Shown one piece after another: positions 53,812 to 61,208 of a stretch of 64,000 bases of DNA; position 1 is the stretch's first letter, and each line of letters opens with the position of its first letter. Position numbers and translations under genes: made by a program. The notes beneath the pieces are model-generated. The model was given only the letters and a program-made list of their open reading frames with translations. It did no database searches and had not been told where the DNA came from. The stretch is from Erwinia sp. JUb26 (GTDB lineage Bacteria > Pseudomonadota > Gammaproteobacteria > Enterobacterales > Enterobacteriaceae): NCBI RefSeq assembly GCF_003751505.1, contig NZ_RJVB01000002.1, forward strand, positions 248,001 through 312,000. Reading direction: 5' to 3'.

Positions 53812-54731
53812 TGCTTGCCTCGACCGTCAATCAGTTGCTGTAAACGCTGACGCTGTGCGTGCAGCATCGCCGGATTCAATGGCAGATAGCCCTCCGGCGA
53901 TGAACTCTGCGCGGCAACCGCCTGCTGCCCGACATCGGACAGCACCAGCTGCAGAAACGCCGCCAGGCGCGGTTCAGGGACACCGCCGGGCGGCAGATCG
54001 AACCACAGCGTCACCGCGCTGCCCAGCGGATAGTTCCCCGCCTGCACCGCTTCTGCGTCTGGCATAAAGAAGTCCCCTTCATGCTGGCCCAGCGGCAGCA
54101 CGCGCACCCCGTCGCCAAACGCGGCGGCGTTAAACCAGCCGACGGCACCGAGCGAGAAAGGATCGGCGGCAACCGCGTCCAGCACCGCGCGGCGGTCCGG
54201 CAGCGGCTCATAGTGGCGAGGAAACGGTCGGTTGGCGAGATGGGCACGGCGGAAAGCGCTGGCATACTTGCCGTCATCGCGCAGGCCGTAGAGGTGAATG
54301 CGCCGGTGCAGCCAGGCTCCGCCCAGCCCCAGCTGTGACCAGCAGGTGATATCCCCCTGCGGCGAACCGGAAGAGAACACCGCCGCCAGCTGCGCCATGC
54401 TCAGCCCGGCCAGCGGGTTGTCGCGATGCAGCCAGATAGCCGGCGGGGTTTTCGCCCCGGCGCGCGGGCCGTGGCCGCACCAGCCAACCTGAATCCCGCT
54501 CGGCAAATAGCCCTTAACGTTGCGAAAGGCCGCCAGCTCCTGTGCCCAGGGCGCGCGCGACATCGGGGCCAGCAGGCAGGCATCCGCCGCCAGCGCCATG
54601 ATAGCGGTGGATGAACCGGCCAGGCTGAGCTGAAACTCCTGCTCCGGCCGCTGTGCGGAGAGCATCGCGCACCACGGTTCGATCAGCGACGCCATGCCGT
54701 CATTGCCGGTAATGTAAAAGAATTCAGACAT
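53808..54731 (-). CDS. PstS-like binding-fold protein without signal peptide (2nd of two)
   Basis: 307 residues from the ATG at 54731, which overlaps the previous stop (TGATG). A frame from 54914 only repeats the end of the neighbour in another frame. The PBP_like fold resembles PstS: YITGNDGMASLIEPWC, AGSSTAIMALAADACLLAPM and LSMAQLAAVFSSGSPQGDIT followed by WSQLGLGG. No signal peptide or lipobox is seen, so it looks cytoplasmic. The phosphate motif R..SGT is replaced by LRDDGKYASAF, so phosphate is doubtful as ligand. It is paralogous to the preceding gene. Confidence 0.75.
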   Translation of the reverse strand: MSEFFYITGNDGMASLIEPWCAMLSAQRPEQEFQLSLAGSSTAIMALAADACLLAPMSRAPWAQELAAFRNVKGYLPSGIQVGWCGHGPRAGAKTPPAIWLHRDNPLAGLSMAQLAAVFSSGSPQGDITCWSQLGLGGAWLHRRIHLYGLRDDGKYASAFRRAHLANRPFPRHYEPLPDRRAVLDAVAADPFSLGAVGWFNAAAFGDGVRVLPLGQHEGDFFMPDAEAVQAGNYPLGSAVTLWFDLPPGGVPEPRLAAFLQLVLSDVGQQAVAAQSSSPEGYLPLNPAMLHAQRQRLQQLIDGRGKQ

Positions 54732-55738
54732 CAGGCTCCCTCCGCCAGATCTAACCGCCGCTGTTCCATCTCTACATCCGCTGCGCTGAGCGGCAGATAG
54801 CCGTCGGGCTGCGAAGCAATAATCTGCTGTCCCTGTCGCGACAGCGTGAAGCGCAGAAACGCCAGCTGCAGCGCATCCAGCCCACCGCCGTAGCGGGTTG
54901 GCAGATAAAACCACAGATAGCGCCCCAGCGCATAGCGGCCCGCCGTCATCTCTTCTGCGGTGCCTTTGAGCCAGGGACCGCTGTCGTCGGCCGCCAGCGG
55001 CAGCGCGCGCAGCAGTGCGGTTTCCCGCCCGATGGCCGCCACGCAGATTGCCGACGGCTCCTGCTCCAGCCTTTCCAGCAGGCGATCGGTGCCCACCAGA
55101 TATTCGCAGTCAGCGCTGAGCGCGCGACCGCCAAAGTGGTGCTTCTGCATATAGCTGCCAAAACCGCTGTACTGCTGGGTGGTCAGCGGCACGATCCGCC
55201 GATCCGCCCAGTCATCGCCCAGCCCCAGCTGCCCCCAGCGGCTGACATCGCCACCGGGATTACCGGCGGTAAAGATCCGCGACAGCTGACTGAGGCTTAT
55301 CCGCGCAAGCGGGTTGGCGTGATGGACATAGACCGCCAGCGAGGTCGCCAGATGCTGGTGGGTATCCAGCGCGGCACCCGCCACCCGCACCGCCAATGGC
55401 TCCGCGCCCCGCTGCTTGCGCCAGGGCACGATTTCCATCGGGGTGATTTCGCGCCCCATCACGCTGAACATCGCCCTGTCGTTGATCGCAAAGGCCATCG
55501 CGGTCGGCGTGCCCTTCAGTTCAATGGCGAAGCGCACCGACGGGTGATAGTGCGTAAATGCGGCGGTCAGCTTTTCAAGAATGTACCGCGCGTGGCCGGA
55601 ACCACTCAGGCGCACTGCGCCGTCAGCGGTCAGCCAGCTGGCGTTCACATCCGCCGTTAGCGGCTGCGGCAGGTAATCGGTCAGTTCAGCATCCAGCGGG
55701 CGCGGAACCCATCCGGTGCTGTCGGTTGATAAATTCAC
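54731..55738 (-). CDS. PstS-like binding-fold protein without signal peptide (1st of two)
   Basis: A 335-residue protein. The first 40 residues are polar, so no export signal is visible. The PstS-type order holds: VRLSGSGHARYILEKLTAAF, KGTPTAMAFAINDRAMFSVM with REITPMEI, ISLSQLSRIFTAGNPGGDVS followed by RWGQLGLGDDW, and a C-terminal SRQGQQIIASQPDGYLPLS, a common end in PstS (GYLPL). The anion motif reads TTQQYSGFGSYM. It shares the central WxQLGLG block with the next protein. It overlaps the PepSY gene by 4 bp. The role is unknown. Confidence 0.75.
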   Translation of the reverse strand: MNLSTDSTGWVPRPLDAELTDYLPQPLTADVNASWLTADGAVRLSGSGHARYILEKLTAAFTHYHPSVRFAIELKGTPTAMAFAINDRAMFSVMGREITPMEIVPWRKQRGAEPLAVRVAGAALDTHQHLATSLAVYVHHANPLARISLSQLSRIFTAGNPGGDVSRWGQLGLGDDWADRRIVPLTTQQYSGFGSYMQKHHFGGRALSADCEYLVGTDRLLERLEQEPSAICVAAIGRETALLRALPLAADDSGPWLKGTAEEMTAGRYALGRYLWFYLPTRYGGGLDALQLAFLRFTLSRQGQQIIASQPDGYLPLSAADVEMEQRRLDLAEGA

Positions 55739-56874
55739 AAATGCTCCTCAGAAGATGCCGGATTTTTGCGGCGCTGCCGCCGCTTCCAGTACATCAGCAG
55801 CCCGGTGATAAAAAACAGCGGCATACACAGGCTGGAAATCGTTATCGCAATGCGGCCCGGTATGCCAAACAGCGCGCCGGTATGGATCGGGTCCATATCC
55901 GTTAGAATCCGTTCACCGGCGGGCAGGCTGCGGTACAGCGTCTGCCGGGTAACGTTCATCGTGCGGGGATTGATGCTCAGCTCATCCAGCGCGCGGGCGT
56001 GCGGCGCATCCAGCGGCAGGACACGCACGCGGATCGCCTTCCCCGGCGCGGGAATAAACAGCAGCGCCGACCGATACTGACTGCCGTAGCGCTGAACCAC
56101 CTGCTGCCAGACGCGGTCCCAGTCAGGCTCTGCGGGCTTCACCGCCGTTTTCTTCGCAGCTACGGGCTTCTTCACCACTTCTGCCGGTGTGCTGGCGAGC
56201 AGCCAGGTGACGCCCTGGCGATACCACTGCGATGACCACCACAGGCCGGACAGCGCGCTGACCAGATAGAGCACAACCAGCCAGCTTCCCGCCACCTGAT
56301 GCAGCATGCGGTACAGGGCGCGGCCGCTGAGGCGAAACTCCGGGCGCAGCCACTCGCGCAGACCACGGCTGCCCGCCGTCCAGCGCAGCCACAGCCCGGA
56401 GAGCGCGAAAAAGATCAGGCTGACGGCGCTGGCACCGGTAATCGTTCGCCCAATTACGTTATCCCCCGCAGGCGAAAGAAAGCGATGCAGGTTGCGCACC
56501 GTGGCAAAAAAGGCCGCGCCGGTGGCTTCCCCGAGGATCTGCCCGCTGTAGGGATTAATCAGCACCCGCTGGTTGCGCTGCCCTTTACCGCGCTGGAAGG
56601 CGGCGGTCCAGGCAAGATCGGCCTGCTGCTCAATCTGTAACGACATCAGCCGCTCGCCGGGCCGCTGCTGGCGCAGCGTGGCAATCATCGCCGCCGCCGA
56701 CATCGGCACCGCGCCTGCGGGCGGGATGACGGTCATCTGCGGGCTGAGCGCCTGCATAATTTCATCTTCAAAACTCATCGTCACGCCGCTGAGTGCCATA
56801 AACGACAGGCTGGCGCCGAGGGTGATCCCCAGCAGCCAGTGCAGTTTCAGCAGGAACAGGCGCGAGCGCGTCAT
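55735..56874 (-). CDS. PepSY-associated membrane protein, putative siderophore reductase
   Basis: A 379-residue PepSY_TM protein with four spans: LHWLLGITLGASLSFMALSG, VSLIFFALSGLWLRW, SWLVVLYLVSALSGLWWSS and ISSLCMPLFFITGLLMYWKR. Conserved His occur in KLHWLLG, VRNLHRFL and MLHQVAGS. Pseudomonas FpvG is a member that helps reduce iron in ferripyoverdine in the periplasm, so a role in iron release from a siderophore is a fair inference. It lies 3 bp after the binding-protein gene and overlaps the first PstS-like gene. Confidence 0.8.
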   Translation of the reverse strand: MTRSRLFLLKLHWLLGITLGASLSFMALSGVTMSFEDEIMQALSPQMTVIPPAGAVPMSAAAMIATLRQQRPGERLMSLQIEQQADLAWTAAFQRGKGQRNQRVLINPYSGQILGEATGAAFFATVRNLHRFLSPAGDNVIGRTITGASAVSLIFFALSGLWLRWTAGSRGLREWLRPEFRLSGRALYRMLHQVAGSWLVVLYLVSALSGLWWSSQWYRQGVTWLLASTPAEVVKKPVAAKKTAVKPAEPDWDRVWQQVVQRYGSQYRSALLFIPAPGKAIRVRVLPLDAPHARALDELSINPRTMNVTRQTLYRSLPAGERILTDMDPIHTGALFGIPGRIAITISSLCMPLFFITGLLMYWKRRQRRKNPASSEEHL

Positions 56875-56877
56875 CGA

Positions 56878-57825
56878 TTATTTCGCCACCGGCATCAGGC
56901 GCCCGGCGATATGCGACTGCACCTGCGCCACCATCAGGCTCAGCGCCGCAAAGGAGTTGGAGATGGTCTCTTCACGTGGCAGCAGGATGTAATGGCCGCT
57001 GCGGCAGGCGTTCAGGAACTCGCACCAGCCGGGCATAATCGCGTTCATCGCATCCAGCTCTTCCTGCGGTTTGCCGCCGGAGTCGGAGCGCCAGGTATCG
57101 AAAATATAATCGGCGTCCAGCTCCGGCAGTCGCTCGGCGCTGACCTCAATGCGGTCGCCGTCCGGGATGCTGTCGATCAACAGCGGGAAGCGGAATCCGG
57201 CGTCGCGCAGCACGCGGCCCAGCGCACGATAGGTGTGATGAACGGTGATTTTGCCCTTGTTCGCCTGGATTACAGAGACGGTGATGTGCTGGGTATCCAC
57301 CATCAGCTTCAGCTGCTTGATCTGCTCCTGATAGCGGCGCTCAAGGATCGCCAGCTGCTTCTGGCTGCCGGTCAGCTGCGCCAGCTTGCTGTAGATGCGC
57401 GGCGCACCGCCCACCAGGTGGTCAATACTGACCGTTGGGGCAATCTTTTCCAGCTGTTCAATCGCGGTGTTGCGGCTGGGCTCGGTGATAATCAGATCGG
57501 GCTTCGCGGCCGCGATGGCCTCAATATCCATATCGGCGGTGCCGATAAACTGGATCGATGAATTGTCGAAATCCACCCCGGTCAGCAGCCCGCTGGAGCG
57601 CAGGAAGTGCGAGCCGTCCGCTCGGGTGCGGCCGTGGCTGGCGACCGGCGGCACGCCCAGCTCGATCAGGGGGATCGTGATATCCAGATCGTGCAGCGAA
57701 ACGATACGCTGCGGGTGCAGCGGCACGGTCACCGTGCGGCCTAAATCGTCGGTAAACTGCTGCGTCGGTTCCGCAGCGGTGGCACTCAGGCAGGTCATAA
57801 ATAACAGGGAAAGTAGCAGGCGCAT
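56878..57825 (-). CDS. Siderophore ABC transporter, periplasmic binding protein
   Basis: 315 residues from the ATG at 57825, which has GAGG six bases upstream and is directly followed by the signal peptide MRLLLSLLFMTCLSATAA; starts at 57831 and 57855 are possible. The class III binding fold has RIVSLHDLDITIPLIELG and AAKPDLIITEPSRNTAIEQL. The sequence suits an iron-siderophore (FepB/FhuD-like) ligand; the siderophore is unknown. It follows the two permease genes by 16 bp. Confidence 0.87.
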   Translation of the reverse strand: MRLLLSLLFMTCLSATAAEPTQQFTDDLGRTVTVPLHPQRIVSLHDLDITIPLIELGVPPVASHGRTRADGSHFLRSSGLLTGVDFDNSSIQFIGTADMDIEAIAAAKPDLIITEPSRNTAIEQLEKIAPTVSIDHLVGGAPRIYSKLAQLTGSQKQLAILERRYQEQIKQLKLMVDTQHITVSVIQANKGKITVHHTYRALGRVLRDAGFRFPLLIDSIPDGDRIEVSAERLPELDADYIFDTWRSDSGGKPQEELDAMNAIMPGWCEFLNACRSGHYILLPREETISNSFAALSLMVAQVQSHIAGRLMPVAK

Positions 57826-57841
57826 AGCCATCCTCAGAGTT

Positions 57842-58894
57842 TTACAGCGCGTCACGACGACGCCACAGCAGCAGAAGAAAGAACGGACCGCCCACCAGCG
57901 CCATCACAATCCCCGCCGGAATTTGCAGCGGGGCAAAGGCCAGCCGCCCGATAGAATCCGTCAGCAGAACCAACAGTGCGCCCAGCAGCGCGCTGCCGCT
58001 GAGCAGCGCCACCTGTCCGCCGCGCAGCAGAAAGCGCGCCATATGCGGCGCAATCAGCCCGACGAAGCCCAGGCTGCCGACGCAGGAGACGCTGGCGGCG
58101 GTCAGCAGCACCGGAGCGCAGAAGCGCACCAGCGACAGCCGCCGGAGCCGCACTCCCAGCCCGGTAGCGGACTGGTCGCCGAGCAGCGCTACGTCCGACG
58201 CGCGGGCGGTCAGGAACAGGATCAGCGCTCCCGGCAGCGCCCAGCAGAACGCCACCGCCAGCAGCGACCAGGTGGCGGAGTGCAGGCTGCCCGCCATCCA
58301 CACCAGCGCGGTCTGCACGTCGCGCACGTCGGCGGTGGTCATAAATACCCCGATACCGGCGGCAAACGCCCAGGAAACGCCGATGCCGATCAGAATAAAA
58401 CGCGGGCGGGAGAAGTCGCGTGCCAGCAGCACCACGATCAGCGCCACCAGCAGCCCGCCCGCCATTCCTGCCAGCGGCCGCCACAGCAGGCCAAGGGACG
58501 GAAACAGCAGGATCAGCACCAGCACCACCGCGCTGGTCCCCTCCTTCACGCCGATCAGCCCCGGATCGGCCAGGCCGTTGCGGGTAATCGACTGCATCGC
58601 CGCCCCGGCCATGCCCAGCATCGCTCCGCTCAGCAGCGCCATCAGCAGGCGCGGCAGGCGAATATCCCAGACGATATAGTGCTGCTGCGCACTCAGCTGC
58701 TGCGGGTAAAACAGCGCCCGGCCAATGTCCGAGGCGGGAACGGGCAGCGATCCCTGGGTGATGCCGAACACCGCCAGCAGCAGCGCGGTCACGGCCAGCA
58801 GCAGGCACATCGCCAGCAGGCGCGGGCGCAGCAGCAGCGTGAACGGCCCCAGCTTCAGCCGATGAAAACCCTGCCGTTTCGCGATCTTGTTCAT
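57842..58894 (-). CDS. Siderophore ABC transporter, FecCD-family permease (second)
   Basis: 350 residues from the ATG at 58894 (a longer frame from 59146 runs into the neighbour). About nine spans, with IRLPRLLMALLSGAMLGMAG, AMQSITRNGLADPGLIGVKE, and GSLGFVGLIAPHMARFLLRG near the C-terminus. It is one half of the channel and overlaps its partner by four bases. Confidence 0.9.
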   Translation of the reverse strand: MNKIAKRQGFHRLKLGPFTLLLRPRLLAMCLLLAVTALLLAVFGITQGSLPVPASDIGRALFYPQQLSAQQHYIVWDIRLPRLLMALLSGAMLGMAGAAMQSITRNGLADPGLIGVKEGTSAVVLVLILLFPSLGLLWRPLAGMAGGLLVALIVVLLARDFSRPRFILIGIGVSWAFAAGIGVFMTTADVRDVQTALVWMAGSLHSATWSLLAVAFCWALPGALILFLTARASDVALLGDQSATGLGVRLRRLSLVRFCAPVLLTAASVSCVGSLGFVGLIAPHMARFLLRGGQVALLSGSALLGALLVLLTDSIGRLAFAPLQIPAGIVMALVGGPFFLLLLWRRRDAL

Positions 58895-59916
58895 TTGAAA
58901 TACCTGGCGGCAATAAAGATAAATACCGGCGCGCCGACCAGCGCGGTCATCACACCGGTGGCCAGCTCCTGAGGCGCGATCAGCACGCGCGCCACCAGAT
59001 CGGCCAGCAGCAGCAGCAGCGCCCCGCCCAGCGCCGAGAGCGGCACCGCCAGGCGGATATCGTCGGTGATCAGCCGCCGCACAACGTGCGGCACTACCAG
59101 CCCGATAAATCCGATTGGACCGGCCACCGACACCGCCGCACCGCACAGCAGGGCGGCGGAGATCAGTCCGATTAAGCGGGTGCGGGCGATATTCACCCCC
59201 AGGCCGCTGGCGACCTGATCGCCCAGCGCCAGCACGTTTAGCCGTGGCGCAATCGCCAGCGCCAGCACCATGCCGATCAGCGCGGGCAGCGCGGCGGCGG
59301 CGGTCACCGACCAGCTCAGCCCGGCGAGATCCCCGGCCAGCCAGGTGCGCATTTCCAGCAGCGTCTGCTCGTCGAGGATCAGGATCGCGGCGGTGACTGA
59401 AGAAGCAAAGGAGGACAGCGCCACGCCGCAGAGCGTGACTTTCAGCGGCGTCAGCCCGCTGCGCCCGGCGGAGGCCAGCAGCATCACCAGCGCAAACAGC
59501 ACGGCGGCACCGCAGGCGGCAATCAGCGGACGACTGGCCAGCAATCCGCCCCAGCTTCCGCCCATCGCAGAGGCGATCACCACCGCCAGCGCGGCCCCGG
59601 CGTTCAGCCCGAGAATATGCGGTTCGCCCAGCGGGTTACGGATCACCGACTGCAGCAGCAGCCCGGCCACGCCCAGCACGGCCCCGGTCAGCAGTGCGGC
59701 GGTCAGGCGCAGCAGCCGCAGCTCGACAATCACCTTGTGGTCGAAGCTACGCGGATCGAAGTGCAGCAGCGCCTGCAGCACGGTCGAGGGGCCGATATAA
59801 CGCGCGCCCAGGCCCAGATGCACCAGCGCTCCGGCCAGCAGCAGGAAAAGCAGCGCCGCCAGCGCCAGTGAGGGGCGCAGCCGGTGACGATAAGCAGAAT
59901 GGTGCCGACTACGCAT
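58891..59916 (-). CDS. Siderophore ABC transporter, FecCD-family permease (first)
   Basis: A 341-residue FecCD permease with about nine spans. Diagnostic blocks are LLLQSVIRNPLGEPHILGLN, VASGLGVNIARTRLIGLISA and GPIGFIGLVVPHVVRRLITD. The NPLGEPHILG block is typical of hydroxamate- and catecholate-type FepD permeases. Its ATG overlaps the ATPase stop by one base. It is the partner of the permease encoded next. Confidence 0.9.
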   Translation of the reverse strand: MRSRHHSAYRHRLRPSLALAALLFLLLAGALVHLGLGARYIGPSTVLQALLHFDPRSFDHKVIVELRLLRLTAALLTGAVLGVAGLLLQSVIRNPLGEPHILGLNAGAALAVVIASAMGGSWGGLLASRPLIAACGAAVLFALVMLLASAGRSGLTPLKVTLCGVALSSFASSVTAAILILDEQTLLEMRTWLAGDLAGLSWSVTAAAALPALIGMVLALAIAPRLNVLALGDQVASGLGVNIARTRLIGLISAALLCGAAVSVAGPIGFIGLVVPHVVRRLITDDIRLAVPLSALGGALLLLLADLVARVLIAPQELATGVMTALVGAPVFIFIAARYFK

Positions 59917-60758
59917 CAGCGTTGGCCATCGCGGCGGCGAAACGGCATAAAGAACGGTTTCTGCGTCAGCGGGTTAATCGACATCTGCACATCGACGTCA
60001 AACGTCGCCTTGATCATCTCCGGGGTACAGCTTTCATCTTCACCGGTGACGCCCAGCAGGCGCCCCTGCTTTAAAAAGACCAGCATATCGGCGTAGTTCA
60101 CCGCGAAGTTAAGATCGTGCAGCACCACGACAACGGTACGGCCGTGCAAGCGGGTCAGATCGTGCAGCAGTTCGAGGATCTCCACCTGATAGCGCAGATC
60201 GAGGAAGGTCGTCGGTTCATCCAGCAGAATGGTCTGGGTTTGCTGCGCAAGCGCCATGGCGATCCAGCAGCGCTGACGCTGGCCGCCGGAGAGGCTGTCC
60301 ACCGGCAGGTGGGCGAACCCGGCGGTGCCGGTGAGCTGTAGCGCCTGCTCGACTGCGGCTTCGTCCGCATCCGACCACTGGCGCATAAAGTTTTGCCACG
60401 GGTAGCGGCCGCGGGAAACCAGCTCAAAGACCGTCAGCCCTTCCGGCAGCAGCGGCGACTGCGGCAGTATGCCCAGCTGGCGGGCAACGGCTTTGGTCGG
60501 CTGCTGGTGAATACTCTTCCCGTCCAGCAGCACGCTGCCGCCCAGCGGGGCCAGCATGCGCGCAATAGTGGTCAGCAGGGTGGATTTTCCCGACCCATTA
60601 GCACCGACCAGCACGGTCATTTTCTTCGCCGGAATGGTCAGGCTGATATCGTCGACGATGATCTGTTTGCCGTATCCGGCCGACAGCCGATCCAGCACGA
60701 TCCCCTGCTGCTGCTGAGCGATATTGTCGCCCGCACTCTGTTCCACCCGCTGTGGCAT
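59916..60758 (-). CDS. Siderophore ABC transporter, ATP-binding protein
   Basis: A 280-residue FepC-type ATPase. Walker A is GANGSGKST (around residue 53), signature LSGGQRQRCWIAM, Walker B TILLDEPTTFLDLR and switch His in VLHDLNFAVNYADML. It is the first gene of the eight-gene leftward operon, an unusual position for the ATPase. The 450-bp spacer to the divergent receptor gene holds Fur-type sites. Confidence 0.92.
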   Translation of the reverse strand: MPQRVEQSAGDNIAQQQQGIVLDRLSAGYGKQIIVDDISLTIPAKKMTVLVGANGSGKSTLLTTIARMLAPLGGSVLLDGKSIHQQPTKAVARQLGILPQSPLLPEGLTVFELVSRGRYPWQNFMRQWSDADEAAVEQALQLTGTAGFAHLPVDSLSGGQRQRCWIAMALAQQTQTILLDEPTTFLDLRYQVEILELLHDLTRLHGRTVVVVLHDLNFAVNYADMLVFLKQGRLLGVTGEDESCTPEMIKATFDVDVQMSINPLTQKPFFMPFRRRDGQR

Positions 60759-60817
60759 TCACTACTCCTGCACCGCAACGGCGCGGCTCCCGGCCTGCGC
60801 GCGCGTAAGTCTTAAAT

Positions 60818-60836
60818 AAAAATAACTCTCATTATC
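60818..60836 (-). promoter_or_regulatory. Fur-type site upstream of the siderophore ATPase gene
   Basis: AAAAATAACTCTCATTATC agrees with the 19-bp Fur consensus at about 13 positions, 60 bp before the ATPase start. This suggests that the whole eight-gene operon is iron-repressed. Confidence 0.55.
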
Positions 60837-60951
60837 TTTCTCGATCATGCGTAGAATGAATGTAGTAGTCAAGAAATAACAAGCCGCTGATTAAAACGTC
60901 GACCATCAGGATTTTATGGAACCTTCAGGAAATCGAAGTTCTTATTTTTAC

Positions 60952-60964
60952 ATTGATAATCAAT
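60952..60964. promoter_or_regulatory. Palindrome in the divergent siderophore promoter region
   Basis: ATTGATAATCAAT is a perfect odd palindrome containing TGATAAT, a Fur half-site. It lies near the middle of the 450-bp spacer. It could be a third Fur contact or an operator for another regulator. Confidence 0.35.
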
Positions 60965-61067
60965 AAATTAAAAAACAATAACCCGATGATAAATGTGACA
61001 ACTCGGCGCTAAATTGTTTGCAGGATTTTTTCCTGATTTTTGCATTTACTACTACATAACCGCATGT

Positions 61068-61086
61068 TTGAATGATTCTCAATTAC
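61068..61086 (+). promoter_or_regulatory. Fur-type site upstream of the FhuA/FoxA-like receptor
   Basis: The segment AATGATTCTCAATTAC matches about 11 of 19 Fur consensus positions, 122 bp before the receptor start. It is weaker than the fecI box but sits where iron repression of the receptor would be expected. Confidence 0.45.
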
Positions 61087-61208
61087 ATATCCGACCCCAC
61101 TCAACGGGCTACGGGTAGACGGCGTTAATCGCAATCCATCGGGCAATGAATACGAAAACTCCTCTCATCTCACCAACGAAGATGGGACACGTGCGGGATA
61201 TAAATTAA

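Noticed and set aside
54732-54914. N-terminal extension of the second PstS-like protein with a possible export signal
   Set aside because: The extension is the end of the neighbouring gene read in another frame. It has no proper hydrophobic core plus cleavage site, and the ATG at 54731 overlaps the upstream stop in the usual coupled way.
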